Notes under the pieces: model-generated
Database searches by the model: none
Seen by the model: only the letters and a program-made list of their open reading frames with translations
What the model was told of the DNA's origin: nothing
Origin: Paraburkholderia mimosarum LMG 23256 = NBRC 106338
Lineage (GTDB): Bacteria; Pseudomonadota; Gammaproteobacteria; Burkholderiales; Burkholderiaceae
NCBI RefSeq assembly: GCF_000739815.1
Contig: NZ_BBJJ01000017.1
Coordinates: 1-64,000, forward strand
Direction: 5' to 3'
Length of the DNA: 64,000 nt
Position numbers and translations under genes: made by a program
In this document: positions 26,261 through 37,860 of the stretch, piece after piece
How the letters are laid out: each line of letters starts with the position of its first letter
How positions within the stretch are numbered: position 1 is the stretch's first letter

Positions 26261-27301
26261 TCAGGGCAGAACGCTGCGCAACAATGCCTGGGCTTCGAGG
26301 TACGCCGGGTCCGCGATCATTTTGTCCCAGCGCTGCGCCTTGCCGCGCGCGCGCATGCGCTTGATGCGCTGACTCGAAAGCCTGGCGGAGCGCCGCGGCT
26401 CGGCACTGCGCAGCGCGTCGAGGACTTTTTCGGCCTCGTGCGGCTGGTTGCAGATCAGCACCATGTCGCACCCTGCTTCGAGTGCGGCGCGTGCGCCCTC
26501 GGTGAGCGTGCCGCCCTGGCGCGCGGCTTCCATCGAGAGATCGTCGCTGAAGATCGCGCCCGTGAAACGCAGCCGCTTGCGCAGGATCTCCTCGACCCAG
26601 ATGCGCGAGAAGCCCGCGGGTTTCGAATCGACCTTCGGATAGATGACATGCCCCGGCATCACCGCCGTCAGGGCAAGGCCGAGCCAGTCGTACGGCAGCG
26701 CGTCTTCGCCGAGAATCGATTCGAGCGGGCGCTCGTCCACGGGCACTGCGACGTGCGAGTCCGCCGTCGCGAAGCCGTGCCCGGGGAAGTGCTTGCCGCA
26801 GTTGGCCATGCCCGCGAGCGCGAGCCCGTGGTTGAGGCTCTTGGCGAGCAGCGTGACGACGCGCGGGTCGCGGTGGAACGCGCGGTCGCCCACGACCTTC
26901 GACTGGCCATAGCCGAGATCGAGCACGGGCGTAAAGGAGAGATCGATGCCACAGGCGCGCAGCTCGCTTGCGAGGATGTAGCCCACCGCGGTCGCGACCT
27001 TGGTGGCGAGCAGCACGTCCTTGTCCCACAGCGCACCGAGCCGCCCCATGGCCGGCAGCACCGTGAAGCCGTCGGTGCGAAAGCGCTGGACGCGGCCGCC
27101 CTCGTGGTCGACGGCGATCAGCAGGTCCTCGCGCACCGCGCGAATCGCATCGGTGAGCGCGACGAGCTGCGCCCGGTTTTCGAAGTGGCGCGCAAACAGG
27201 ATCACGCCGCCCGTCATCGGGTGCGCGAGGCGGCGCACGTCGTCGTCGTTCAGCGCGGTGCCGACCACGTCGAGCATTACTGGCCCGGAAATATTCTTCA
27301 T
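26261..27301 (-). CDS. nagZ: Beta-N-acetylhexosaminidase (peptidoglycan recycling)
   Basis: 346 residues from the ATG at 27299-27301. A cytoplasmic glycoside hydrolase of family 3 that removes GlcNAc from anhydromuropeptides during cell-wall recycling. The family's catalytic features are visible: VDHEGGRVQRF, the KHFPGHG loop with the His of the His-Asp dyad, and GAIFSDDLSMEA with the nucleophile Asp. It is the last gene of the long rpoE-to-nagZ run. In other bacteria NagZ activity affects AmpC induction; no ampR or ampC is visible here. Confidence 0.95.
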   Translation of the reverse strand: MKNISGPVMLDVVGTALNDDDVRRLAHPMTGGVILFARHFENRAQLVALTDAIRAVREDLLIAVDHEGGRVQRFRTDGFTVLPAMGRLGALWDKDVLLATKVATAVGYILASELRACGIDLSFTPVLDLGYGQSKVVGDRAFHRDPRVVTLLAKSLNHGLALAGMANCGKHFPGHGFATADSHVAVPVDERPLESILGEDALPYDWLGLALTAVMPGHVIYPKVDSKPAGFSRIWVEEILRKRLRFTGAIFSDDLSMEAARQGGTLTEGARAALEAGCDMVLICNQPHEAEKVLDALRSAEPRRSARLSSQRIKRMRARGKAQRWDKMIADPAYLEAQALLRSVLP

Positions 27302-27345
27302 CGATGAGTTTTGCGTTGATGCCGCGCAGCGCACGGCGATGGATA

Positions 27346-27756
27346 TCAGCCTTTGACTGTGACGTTCACTTCGGCGATCACGAACGACACCGCGTAGTCA
27401 TGCTCGTCGGTGATGCTCACGCGCGCCGTGATGCCGCGCTCGTCGAGCCACTGCGCCAGCGCGCCCGAAGCGACGATCACGGGGCGGCCGCTGGGCTCGT
27501 TCAGTGTTTGCATGGCGCGCCAGGTCATCGGCATGCGCATGCCGAGGCCGATCGCTTTCGAGAACGCCTCTTTCGCGGAAAACCGCGTGCTGAGGTAGGC
27601 GAGGCCCCGCGCCTCCGAGCGCGCCTTGCGCGCCTCGTAGACGGCGAGTTCGTCGGGGCCCAGCACGCGCGGCGCGAAGCGCCCGTGGGTCCGTTCCATG
27701 ACTGCCGCCACGCGGCTCACCTGGATGATGTCGGTGCCGATACCGTAAATCGCCAT
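27346..27756 (-). CDS. acpS: Holo-[acyl-carrier-protein] synthase
   Basis: 136 residues. It moves 4'-phosphopantetheine from CoA to Ser37 of AcpP, which is encoded at 41244-41483. [20 protein letters not shown] holds the Mg-binding Asp; [20 protein letters not shown] holds the Glu and Lys. The end [17 protein letters not shown] is standard. It lies between pdxJ and nagZ on the same strand. Confidence 0.95.
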   Translation of the reverse strand: MAIYGIGTDIIQVSRVAAVMERTHGRFAPRVLGPDELAVYEARKARSEARGLAYLSTRFSAKEAFSKAIGLGMRMPMTWRAMQTLNEPSGRPVIVASGALAQWLDERGITARVSITDEHDYAVSFVIAEVNVTVKG

Positions 27757-27829
27757 GAGATTCCCGTCGATGGATGTCGATTGCGTGAGCGCAACGCGCG
27801 AATCACTGAGACGCGATCCGCAAATCCGC

Positions 27830-28594
27830 TCAGACGCGCGCGCCGAGGCGCGCCGCGACCATGATCGCCTTCATTTCGCGCACCGCATTCTCCCAGCCAG
27901 CGAAGATTGCGTGCGCAACGATCGCATGGCCGATATTCAGCTCGACAATACCGTCGATGGCGGCGATCTGCTGCACGTTCGTGTAGTGCAGGCCGTGCCC
28001 GGCATTCACCTTGAGCCCGAGACTGTTGCCACAGTTCACGCCCGCGACCACGCGCTCGAATTCGCGCTCCTGCTCGCCGGCATCGTGCGCCTCGGCATAG
28101 CGGCCCGTGTGCAGTTCGATCACGGGCGCGCCCGTTTCGTGCGCCGCGCGGATCTGCGTTTCGTCGGCGTCGATGAAGAGTGAAACGCGGCAGCCCGCAT
28201 CGGCGAGCTGACGACAGGCGGCGGCAACCGCGTCGAAGTGGCCGGCAACGTCGAGGCCGCCTTCGGTCGTCAGCTCCTGGCGTTTTTCAGGCACGAGGCA
28301 GACGTCGTGCGGCTTGATCTCGCACGCGATGTCGAGCATCTCGGCCGTGACCGCGCACTCGAGGTTCATGCGCGTTTTCAGTTGCGGGCGCAGCGCACGC
28401 ACATCGGCGTCGACGATATGGCGGCGATCCTCGCGCAGATGCAGCGTGATCGCGTCGGCGCCCGCCTCTTCGGCGAGCAGCGCGGCGCGGATCGGATCGG
28501 GATAAGCGGTGCCGCGCGCGTTGCGCAGCGTGGCGACGTGGTCGATGTTGACGCCGAGGTCGATCACGTTGGGCGAAGTGAGAAAGAAGCTCAT
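27830..28594 (-). CDS. pdxJ: Pyridoxine 5'-phosphate synthase
   Basis: 254 residues from the ATG at 28592-28594, which overlaps the recO stop as ATGA. It condenses 3-amino-2-oxopropyl phosphate with deoxyxylulose 5-phosphate in vitamin B6 synthesis. [17 protein letters not shown] and HLREDRRHI are signature segments, with the active-site Glu in MNLECAVT. The acpS gene follows closely. Confidence 0.96.
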   Translation of the reverse strand: MSFFLTSPNVIDLGVNIDHVATLRNARGTAYPDPIRAALLAEEAGADAITLHLREDRRHIVDADVRALRPQLKTRMNLECAVTAEMLDIACEIKPHDVCLVPEKRQELTTEGGLDVAGHFDAVAAACRQLADAGCRVSLFIDADETQIRAAHETGAPVIELHTGRYAEAHDAGEQEREFERVVAGVNCGNSLGLKVNAGHGLHYTNVQQIAAIDGIVELNIGHAIVAHAIFAGWENAVREMKAIMVAARLGARV

Positions 28595-29619
28595 AGGTTC
28601 TGCAGGTCGATCAGAATCTGGCGCGTCGCGAGCGGCGTGCCGCCAAGGTAGGTGTTCAGCAGAAAGCGCATGAGCGCCTTGCTCTGCGCAACCGTCTGGG
28701 GTCGATGGTAATCGTCCTCTTCCATGTCGAGCAACGTCTGTCCCGAAAGCAGGGGCCATTGGGCGGGCCACTCGTGGGAGGCTTCGCGTACACCGCGTTC
28801 AGGATCGAATACATAGCGACCCTCGGCGACCACCGTCTTGCGGTTCACGGTGCGATTGAGCGCGAGCGCGTAGCCCGCTTCGCGCAGCAGCACGCGCTCG
28901 AACGAGCGGAGCACCTGCACGGGCGGCTCGTCGTGCGCAAGGCGCGTGAGCGTCACGACGTAGTGACGAAAGAGCTCGGGATGCGGGTCTTCGCGCGCGA
29001 TGAACTTCACGAGCAGCTCGTTCACGTAGAAGCCGCAAAGCAGCGCGTCGCCGGTCAGCGGCAACATGCCGCCCACCCATTCGGCGCCCGTGAGCGTGCG
29101 AACTTCGCCCTTGCCGGTCCACGATAGCGCGAGCGGCTGGAAGGTTTGCAGCACGCCGCGCAACGCCGAGTGCGGCCGCTTCGCGCCCTTCGCGACGAGC
29201 GCGACGCGGCCGTGATCGCGCGAGAGCACGTCGATGATTAGGCTCGTTTCGCGGTACGGATAGCTGTGCAGCACGAACGCCGGCTGCTCGGCGATGCGGT
29301 AATCGGGGGCCGTGCTGCGCGAGGCGCGCGGCAGTTGCGAGCGCGCGGTCGTCTTGCGGCTGTTGGGTGATTCGGTGTGCGCCTGGGCGTGGCCTTCGAG
29401 CGTGGCGTCGGCGCCTTCCGTCATGGTGTCGCGGGTTGCGGCGACTTTCGTCGCCTTCGAACTGCGCCTCGTGGTCTCGGTGCTTTTAGCGCTCGTCGTG
29501 CGCGCGCGCCGCGTACTGCGGGAACCGGACGGTTCGCCGGGAGCGAACGCCTCGCCGGCCTGCGCTTCGTCGTGCGCGGGCCGGTCGTCGTGCAGGGTTC
29601 CGGCTGCGCCGTCACTCAT
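28591..29619 (-). CDS. recO: DNA repair protein RecO
   Basis: 342 residues. RecO anneals ssDNA and loads RecA with RecR. The recognisable protein starts near residue 103 ([20 protein letters not shown], then [20 protein letters not shown]); the middle and C-terminal region includes [11 protein letters not shown]. The first ~100 residues are a low-complexity Arg/Ser/Thr/Ala-rich extension, so an internal start is possible, although no better ribosome-binding site was found. It lies 18 bases after era and overlaps pdxJ. Confidence 0.9.
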   Translation of the reverse strand: MSDGAAGTLHDDRPAHDEAQAGEAFAPGEPSGSRSTRRARTTSAKSTETTRRSSKATKVAATRDTMTEGADATLEGHAQAHTESPNSRKTTARSQLPRASRSTAPDYRIAEQPAFVLHSYPYRETSLIIDVLSRDHGRVALVAKGAKRPHSALRGVLQTFQPLALSWTGKGEVRTLTGAEWVGGMLPLTGDALLCGFYVNELLVKFIAREDPHPELFRHYVVTLTRLAHDEPPVQVLRSFERVLLREAGYALALNRTVNRKTVVAEGRYVFDPERGVREASHEWPAQWPLLSGQTLLDMEEDDYHRPQTVAQSKALMRFLLNTYLGGTPLATRQILIDLQNL

Positions 29620-29637
29620 ACGCGGTGCCCGTCGTGC

Positions 29638-30543
29638 TTACTCGTAACCGTAGGCGCGCAGCCCGGCTTCGTTGTCGGCCCAGCCGCTCTTCACCTTCAC
29701 GAAGGTTTCGAGGTACACGGGACCGTCGAAGAGCTTCTCCATGTCGAGGCGCGCCTCGGTGCTGATCTGCTTGAGCTTGCTGCCCTTCTGGCCAATGACC
29801 ATCGCCTTCTGCGTGTCGCGCTCGACGAGGATCGTCGCGAAGACGCGGCGCAGCCGGCCTTCCTGCTCGAACTTGTCGATCAGCACGGTGCTCGTGTACG
29901 GCAATTCGTCGCCGGTCCAGCGGAACACCTTCTCGCGCAGGATTTCGGCGGCGAGAAAGCGCTCGCTGCGGTCGGTCAGATCGTCTTCGCCGTAGATCGG
30001 CTCGCCTTCGGGCAGATACGCCTTGAGCGTGTCGAGCAGGCGCTTGATGTCCTCGGGGTGCTTCGCCGAGAGCGGCACGATCTCGCGGAATTCGCGCAAG
30101 CCCTGGATCTGCTGGATGAACGGATAAAGCGTGTCCTTGTCGTTCACGCGGTCGATCTTGTTCGCGATCAGGATCGTCGGCGCTTTGGGCGGAATCAGGT
30201 CGAGCACCTTCTGGTCGTCGGGGCCGAACTTGCCGGCTTCGATCACGAACAGCACGGCATCGACCGAGCTGAGCGTGGAGGTCACCGCGCGGTTCAGCGA
30301 GCGGTTCAGCGCCGTGCTGTGGCGCGTCTGGAAACCGGGCGTGTCGACGAAGATGTACTGCGCGTCGTCGATCGTGTTGATGCCGGTGATGCGATGGCGC
30401 GTCGTTTGCGCCTTGCGCGACGTGATGCTGATCTTCTGGCCGACCAGCGCGTTCATCAGCGTCGATTTGCCGACGTTCGGACGGCCGACGATCGCGACCA
30501 TGCCGCAACGGAAACCGGCAGGAGTGGAAGTGGGAGCGTTCAT
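29638..30543 (-). CDS. era: GTPase Era
   Basis: 301 residues. It binds 16S rRNA and helps 30S assembly. G1 is [17 protein letters not shown]3 DTPGFQ, G4 ANKIDR, and the C-terminal KH domain is in [20 protein letters not shown]. It follows rnc, as in most proteobacteria, and both genes act on rRNA. Confidence 0.96.
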   Translation of the reverse strand: MNAPTSTPAGFRCGMVAIVGRPNVGKSTLMNALVGQKISITSRKAQTTRHRITGINTIDDAQYIFVDTPGFQTRHSTALNRSLNRAVTSTLSSVDAVLFVIEAGKFGPDDQKVLDLIPPKAPTILIANKIDRVNDKDTLYPFIQQIQGLREFREIVPLSAKHPEDIKRLLDTLKAYLPEGEPIYGEDDLTDRSERFLAAEILREKVFRWTGDELPYTSTVLIDKFEQEGRLRRVFATILVERDTQKAMVIGQKGSKLKQISTEARLDMEKLFDGPVYLETFVKVKSGWADNEAGLRAYGYE

Positions 30544-30597
30544 GATCGGACCGGGATAGGAAAACAGGAGGCGCGCTCGCCGCGCGCCTGGGTGGGT

Positions 30598-31770
30598 TCA
30601 GTGGCCGGCATCGGCCGCGCGCACAGGAATGGCCGCAGCGGCCTCGGCGTGCGCATCGGCGTCGGTGCTGGCGGCGCCGGTGGGAGCGGCGTGCGTGCGC
30701 TCGACATGGCGCAGCGCCGAATCTGCCTTCGCCGCCGGCGAGCGGTGGCCGATGGAGCCGGCGCTGGGCACGGCGTCGAAACCGGCGGCCTTGTCGGCGG
30801 GCTTCTCGCTCGCTCTTTCTGAACCGCGCTCAGCCTTCTCTCCGGACCTTTCAGCCGGCTTATCCTTCTCCGCCAGGCGCTCTTGCACATGATGCGCTGC
30901 ACGAATCACCGCGAGCGGGGCGCCTTCGGCAACCGCTGGCTGCGAGGGGCGCTCCGCGCGCGCCGCGGCGCGTTCGCGGCGCTCGGGCGCACGCAGATCG
31001 AGCGCGCCCTGCACGCCCGTCACGCCCGGGACGACCTCGGGTTCCGCCTTCGGGGCACGCGCGCCCTTGGACCGGCGCGGCTTGGCGACCAGCGCAGGCG
31101 CCGCGGCCATGACCTCGTCGAGCGCCTTCTTCGCCGCAGCCTGTTCGGCCGCGCGGCGGCTCGCGCCCGAACCCGACACCTTCACATCGAGCTTGGGCAC
31201 CGTGCATTCGACTTCGAACTGCTGATTGTGCGCCGCACCATGCGTGGCGACGACCGTGTAGGTCGGCAGCGCGATCTTGTGGCCCTGCAGGTATTCCTGC
31301 AGCAGCGTCTTGGAATCCTTGCCGAGCGTGCGCGGATCGATGTGGTCGAGTATCGGCACGTACAGGCGCTTGATGACGGTCTGGGCGGCGTCGAAGCCCC
31401 CGTCGAGGAAAATCGCGCCGAAGATCGCTTCGAGCGCATCGGCGAGGATCGACGGGCGGCGGAAGCCGCCGCTGCGCAGCTCGCCCTCGCCCAGGCGCAG
31501 GCCATCGGCAATATTGAGGGCCTGAGCAATCTCGTAGAGCGACTGCTGCTTGACCAGATTTGCGCGCACGCGCGAGAGGTCTCCCTCGTCCAGCTTGCCA
31601 AAACGTTGGAACAATAGGGCGGCCACCGCGCAATTCAGAACCGAATCACCAAGGAATTCGAGGCGTTCGTTATGCGTGGCACTGTGACTGCGGTGGGTCA
31701 AAGCCTGGCGCAACAATTCCGCATTACGAAATTCATAGCGCAAACGGCTTTCCAGCGGAGATAGGGGCAT
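30598..31770 (-). CDS. rnc: Ribonuclease III with long C-terminal extension
   Basis: 390 residues, against about 226 in E. coli. It cuts double-stranded rRNA precursors. The catalytic domain has the signature [13 protein letters not shown] and the second acidic site in [16 protein letters not shown]. The double-stranded-RNA-binding domain follows ([40 protein letters not shown]). Residues from about 235 on are an Ala/Arg/Glu/Pro-rich, probably disordered tail, which I believe is usual in Burkholderia relatives. It precedes era, from which it is separated by 54 bases. Confidence 0.93.
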   Translation of the reverse strand: MPLSPLESRLRYEFRNAELLRQALTHRSHSATHNERLEFLGDSVLNCAVAALLFQRFGKLDEGDLSRVRANLVKQQSLYEIAQALNIADGLRLGEGELRSGGFRRPSILADALEAIFGAIFLDGGFDAAQTVIKRLYVPILDHIDPRTLGKDSKTLLQEYLQGHKIALPTYTVVATHGAAHNQQFEVECTVPKLDVKVSGSGASRRAAEQAAAKKALDEVMAAAPALVAKPRRSKGARAPKAEPEVVPGVTGVQGALDLRAPERRERAAARAERPSQPAVAEGAPLAVIRAAHHVQERLAEKDKPAERSGEKAERGSERASEKPADKAAGFDAVPSAGSIGHRSPAAKADSALRHVERTHAAPTGAASTDADAHAEAAAAIPVRAADAGH

Positions 31771-32010
31771 GGGGAGAGTATAACGCGCCCGCCGCCCCCG
31801 GCGAAAACAGGGGCGGCGGACGAAAAACCATGATGAAGCGACGTTACCGGGGGTTCTTCAAGTAGCGCGCGAAGATGCGATGCGCGTGAATCGGGCGAGA
31901 CGCACGTTCACGGTCGCGATTATCGTTGCTGCTTCTATCGCTTTGCCGTGCGCCATCTTCGCCGCGATGTGCGTGCCCATCATGTAGATGACACGCACGT
32001 CACGCGTGTA
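31771..32010. other. lepB-rnc spacer, no DUF4845-type gene seen
   Basis: 240 bases. In several beta-proteobacteria I recall a small membrane protein gene (DUF4845) here. Only a 42-codon minus-strand frame is present, beginning MMGTHIAAKMAHGKAIEAAT. It lacks a membrane segment and a convincing ribosome-binding site, so I do not call it a gene. Confidence 0.35.
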
Positions 32011-32904
32011 TCAATTGAACGAACCGATGCGCCGCAGGTTGCTGAAGTTCATCCAGATGAAGAACGCGCGGCCCACGATGTTGGCGTCGGGCACGAAGCC
32101 CCAGTAGCGGCTGTCCGCGCTGTTGTCGCGGTTGTCGCCCATCATGAAGTAATTGCCCGGCGGCACCTTGCAGATCACGCCGCGCGCGTTGTACTGGCAG
32201 TTGTCGCGATACGGATAGTCCTCCGCGCCCACGATGAACGGCGGCACCGCGGGGTTGTTGAGGATATTGTTCTTGCGGCCGAAAAGGTCCTGCGTGAACT
32301 GCTTCGCGTAACCGATGCGCTCTTCGTCGAAGTAATCCCCCACCGGCGTTTCGGGCACGGGCTTGCCGTTGATCGTGAGCTGCTTGTCCTGATAGGCGAC
32401 CACGTCGCCCGGCAGTCCGATCACGCGCTTGATGTAGTCGACCGACTCGTCTTTCGGATAACGGAACACGACCACGTCGCCGCGCTCGAGCGGGCGGCCC
32501 CGGGTGATCTTCGTGTTCGTGATCGGCAGGCGGATACCGTAGTCGAACTTGTTCACGAGGATGAAGTCGCCCACGAGCAGCGTCGGCACCATCGAGCCCG
32601 ACGGAATCTTGAACGGCTCCACGACGAACGAGCGCACGAAGAACACGATCAGGATGACGGGAAAGAAGCTCGCCGTGTACTCGAGCCACCACGGCTGGCG
32701 CAGCTTTTCGTTGCGCAGGTGCTGACGCGTGGCAGGCGCGTTTTCATCGGCGAAGCGCTCGCCGATACGTTCCTGCTGCCGGTCGAACTCCTCGACCGCC
32801 GCATCGGCGGCGAGGCGCCGGCGCGGCATGAAAACCAGTTTGTCTGCAACCCACGCAACGCCCGTCAAAATGACGAGCACAAAAAGAATCAGCGCAAAAT
32901 TCAT
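32011..32904 (-). CDS. lepB: Signal peptidase I
   Basis: 297 residues. It cleaves signal peptides of exported proteins on the outer face of the inner membrane. Two N-terminal membrane segments (NFALILFVLVILTGVAWVAD; FFPVILIVFFVRSFVV) precede the catalytic Ser in IPSGSMVPTLLVGD and the catalytic Lys in YIKRVIGLPGD. GDNRDNSADSRYWGFV is a family signature. It sits 21 bases after lepA, the usual pairing. Confidence 0.96.
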   Translation of the reverse strand: MNFALILFVLVILTGVAWVADKLVFMPRRRLAADAAVEEFDRQQERIGERFADENAPATRQHLRNEKLRQPWWLEYTASFFPVILIVFFVRSFVVEPFKIPSGSMVPTLLVGDFILVNKFDYGIRLPITNTKITRGRPLERGDVVVFRYPKDESVDYIKRVIGLPGDVVAYQDKQLTINGKPVPETPVGDYFDEERIGYAKQFTQDLFGRKNNILNNPAVPPFIVGAEDYPYRDNCQYNARGVICKVPPGNYFMMGDNRDNSADSRYWGFVPDANIVGRAFFIWMNFSNLRRIGSFN

Positions 32905-32925
32905 GTAGAGGTCCGTTGTTCTGGC

Positions 32926-34719
<1,794 letters not shown>

Positions 34720-34894
34720 TCAGTGCCGATCAAGCGAAAAAGGCGCGCCCCAACGATAGCTGGGCACGCCTCGTAAATAGATGAAAAACCGAACTATTTT
34801 AGCCGAAAAGGGGTCCCACGGGCGAACCGTCCGCTGATCCAACGGATGTGTCATGCCGTGCGGGTGGCGCCTGGCGGCGTGCCGGGCAACGGTT

Positions 34895-35230
34895 TCACGC
34901 TGCAGCCGGCGGAGTCGGCGATAGATTCGGTGCGTCGATACCGAGACCGAGCATGGCACGCACGCGCGCTTCGTCGAGCCGGTAGTGACACACCTCGACG
35001 CCATCGCACAGGAGCACCGGCACGAGTTCGTCGTAGCGCGCCTGCAGTTCGGGGGCGGTATCGATATCGACGATGTCGAGCCGCGCGCCCGCCGCGGCGG
35101 CGAGCGGTTCGAGCGCCGCGCGCATTTCCTCGCACAGGTGGCACCACGCGCGGCCGTACAGAACGAAATGGGCACTGGCGCGGGCCAGCGCGCCGTCAGC
35201 CGCTCCCGAAGTCCGCATGGGTCCCGGCAT
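34895..35230 (-). CDS. Glutaredoxin-like protein (thioredoxin fold, CxxC)
   Basis: 111 residues, or 107 if the Met at 35218 is used. HFVLYGRAWCHLCEEMRAAL carries the CHLC redox motif at the start of a thioredoxin fold. VDIDTAPELQARYDELVPVL matches small glutaredoxin-family (DUF836-type) proteins, with the cis-Pro in VPVLLCDG. Substrate is unknown. It lies five bases after degP and 175 bases before lepA, so it is probably co-transcribed with degP. Confidence 0.82.
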   Translation of the reverse strand: MPGPMRTSGAADGALARASAHFVLYGRAWCHLCEEMRAALEPLAAAAGARLDIVDIDTAPELQARYDELVPVLLCDGVEVCHYRLDEARVRAMLGLGIDAPNLSPTPPAAA

Positions 35231-35235
35231 CGGCG

Positions 35236-36768
35236 TTACTTCTGGCCCTGCGCGCGCGGGCGCACCGGAACGAACTGTGTGTTGTCGCCGCGCCGCACGA
35301 GCACCGCCACCATCTTTTGCGGGTCGAGGTGCGCGGTCACTTCCTGGAACTGCTTCGCGCTCGTGATATCCGTGTCGCCCACGCGCAGGATGATGTCGCC
35401 CTTCTGGAGGCCAGCGCGCGCCGCCGGACCGTCCACCGAATCGACCATCGCGCCACCCTTGATCTTCATCTGGGCGAGCTGGTCGGCCGGGATATCGACC
35501 ACCGCGAGACCGAGCGAGTTCGATGCGCGCGGCTTGGGCTCGGGCGCCTTCTTCAGGTCGGCCTTCGTGCTCTTGTCGGTCTGCATTTCGGCGATCGTGA
35601 TCGGCAGTTCACGCGTCGCGCCCTTGCGCCAGATCGTGATGGTCGCCTTGGTGCCCGGCTTCGTGTCACCGACCATGCGTGGCAGGTCGGTCGCTGCCTC
35701 GACATTCGCGCCGTTGAACTTCTGGATGATGTCGCCCGGCTGGATGCCCGCCTTGTCGGCGGGGCCGCCCGGCTCGACGCTGGACACGAGCGCGCCTTGC
35801 GCCTTCGGCAAGCCCAGCGAGTCGGCCACGTCCTTCGTCACCTCGCCGATCGCCACGGCGATGCGGCCGCGCGTGACCTTGCCCGTCGACTTCAGCTGAT
35901 CCGCCACGCGCATCGCTTCGTCGATCGGAATCGCGAACGAGATGCCCATGAAGCCGCCCGTGCGGCTGTAGATCTGCGAGTTGATGCCGATCACCTCGCC
36001 TTGCATGTTGATGAGCGGACCGCCCGAGTTGCCGGGATTCACGGCCACGTCGGTCTGGATGAAGGGCAAATAGTCGCCGGTGTCGCGGCCCTTGGCGCTC
36101 ACGATGCCGGCCGTCACGGTATTTTCGAGGCCGAACGGCGAGCCGATCGCCACGACCCACTCGCCCACGCGCACCTTGTTCGAATCGCCCATCGTCACCG
36201 CCGGGAGATTCGAGGCCTGGATCTTCACGACAGCCACGTCGGTGCGATCATCCACGCCGATCAGCTTCGCCTTGAACTCGCGCTTGTCGGTGAGCGTGAC
36301 GTAGATGCTGTCCGCGTCGTCGATCACGTGTGCATTGGTCATGACATAACCGTCGCTCGACAGGATGAACCCGGAGCCAACGCCGCTGTTCTGTTCGGAG
36401 TCGTTGCCGCTGTCCGGGCCGGAGTCCGATCCGCCGCCCTGGCCACCTTGTCCGCCGCCGCCCTGCCCCCCCTGGCCGCCACGCGGCGACTGGCCGCCCT
36501 GCGGCCCCTGCGGAAGTGGAATGCCAAAGAAGCGGCGGAAGAACTCCGACATGTCGCCGTTATCCATGCCCGGCGGGAGGCCTCGCTGGGCTGTCGACAC
36601 GCGCGTGGTGGTGCGGATATTGACGACCGACGGCCCCACCTTGTCCACGAGGTCGGCGAAGTCGGGCAAATTCGCGGCCGGCGCCGCCGATGCCACGTGC
36701 GGCGTGAACGGCAGGCAAACCGCCACGACCGCGGCCGCGAAAAATTTGCGCAGCGGGAGAATCGTCAT
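35236..36768 (-). CDS. Periplasmic serine protease Do-like (DegP/MucD)
   Basis: 510 residues. A signal peptide occupies about residues 1-29 (ending VASAAPA). The trypsin-like triad is His147 (NAHVIDD), Asp177 (RTDVAVVK) and Ser248 (NPGNSGGP). Two PDZ domains follow. Between the N-terminus and the protease is a Gly/Gln-rich linker (about residues 90-130) built mostly of GGQ repeats. It degrades or refolds damaged envelope proteins. It lies directly after mucB, in the position of mucD in Pseudomonas, so it is both a target and a moderator of the sigma-E response. Confidence 0.93.
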   Translation of the reverse strand: MTILPLRKFFAAAVVAVCLPFTPHVASAAPAANLPDFADLVDKVGPSVVNIRTTTRVSTAQRGLPPGMDNGDMSEFFRRFFGIPLPQGPQGGQSPRGGQGGQGGGGQGGQGGGSDSGPDSGNDSEQNSGVGSGFILSSDGYVMTNAHVIDDADSIYVTLTDKREFKAKLIGVDDRTDVAVVKIQASNLPAVTMGDSNKVRVGEWVVAIGSPFGLENTVTAGIVSAKGRDTGDYLPFIQTDVAVNPGNSGGPLINMQGEVIGINSQIYSRTGGFMGISFAIPIDEAMRVADQLKSTGKVTRGRIAVAIGEVTKDVADSLGLPKAQGALVSSVEPGGPADKAGIQPGDIIQKFNGANVEAATDLPRMVGDTKPGTKATITIWRKGATRELPITIAEMQTDKSTKADLKKAPEPKPRASNSLGLAVVDIPADQLAQMKIKGGAMVDSVDGPAARAGLQKGDIILRVGDTDITSAKQFQEVTAHLDPQKMVAVLVRRGDNTQFVPVRPRAQGQK

Positions 36769-36790
36769 ATCGAAGTCAGCCGAAGGAAAG

Positions 36791-37855
36791 TTACCTGGGA
36801 GCCTTGTATTCTATGGCAGACGCGAACTGCTGCAACGTGCTCTGGGGCACTTCCCCGAGCAACGTGATGAAGTAGTCGCCATTGCGCTTCACGAGCACAT
36901 GAGTGGCGCCGCTGCTGCCCGAGCCTTCCTTGCGGCTGTTGTTCTTGACCGGTTCGACGAAAACCGAAAGCGTGGAAAGTCCATCGGAGAACACGGCCTG
37001 ATCGACGGCGATAGGCGGATCGCTCGCGTCGCGTGCCGCCATGGGCCGGCGCACTTCGCGAATTCTGGCGAATCCCGGCACGGCCTGCCCGAACGACCAG
37101 CCCGCCGCTTCCATATCGACCGTCTGGAGCGGCGGACGCACCACGGTCCAGCCCGCGATGTTGCGCATGCCGTTCACGATGGGGGTCTTGTCGACGGGGC
37201 CGCCAATGCGGACCTGCGTAAACGCCAGTTGCTGAAGCACCTGGCCATTCGACGGATCGAGCATCTGGGAACGCAGCAGCAGACCGGTTTTGGCGTCGGC
37301 CCACAGCTTGTAGGCGAAGCGGAAATTGTCCTTCGGATCGAGTTCGACCACCTGGCTGTCGAGGCCCGCCACCCGATCGGTGCCGAGCATCTTCGGCTCG
37401 TAGACGGTCAGCACCTGGTCGCCGCTCGTGGAAAGCAGCGCCGGGAAAGCATCCTTGTTCTGGCGCTTTTCCACGACGAGCAATTTGCGCTCGGGCACGA
37501 ACGTGAAGAGATCGTCGTTGTGACGCAGCATCGTGCGGGGCTTGCCGTCGAGGCTCTCCAGTTTCTCGAATTCGCCGTCCGTCTTCGACGCGTAGTGCAT
37601 GATGCGCGAAGACTGCACGAACTCGCCGCGCTGGTAGACGAAAGTGCCTTCGTAATTCTGTTGCTGGGAGGCTTGCTGGATGCGGTCGAGCCACTGCGCG
37701 GCAGCCCGGCGCGCCCCGGCGGCATCGGCCGCCGACGCGCCTTGCGCGTGGGCGCGCGGGGCGACAGACAGAGCGGTGAACATCATGGCTGCGCAGCACA
37801 GGAAAGCCGGCAACCGCCCCCAGATCGTGTTGTTATTCAACCGCAATGTCTGCAT
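36791..37855 (-). CDS. mucB: Sigma-E regulatory protein MucB/RseB
   Basis: 354 residues from the ATG at 37853-37855 (MQTLRLNNNT). A signal peptide ends at APRAHAQG near residue 38. ARRAAAQWLDRIQQASQQQN and YEGTFVYQRGEFVQSSRIMH are the lipid-sensing MucB/RseB N-terminal fold; the C-terminal domain includes GDYFITLLGEVPQSTLQQFA. In the periplasm it binds the anti-sigma factor MucA and shields it from DegS-type cleavage. It begins five bases after mucA. Confidence 0.92.
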   Translation of the reverse strand: MQTLRLNNNTIWGRLPAFLCCAAMMFTALSVAPRAHAQGASAADAAGARRAAAQWLDRIQQASQQQNYEGTFVYQRGEFVQSSRIMHYASKTDGEFEKLESLDGKPRTMLRHNDDLFTFVPERKLLVVEKRQNKDAFPALLSTSGDQVLTVYEPKMLGTDRVAGLDSQVVELDPKDNFRFAYKLWADAKTGLLLRSQMLDPSNGQVLQQLAFTQVRIGGPVDKTPIVNGMRNIAGWTVVRPPLQTVDMEAAGWSFGQAVPGFARIREVRRPMAARDASDPPIAVDQAVFSDGLSTLSVFVEPVKNNSRKEGSGSSGATHVLVKRNGDYFITLLGEVPQSTLQQFASAIEYKAPR

Positions 37856-37860
37856 CAAAC

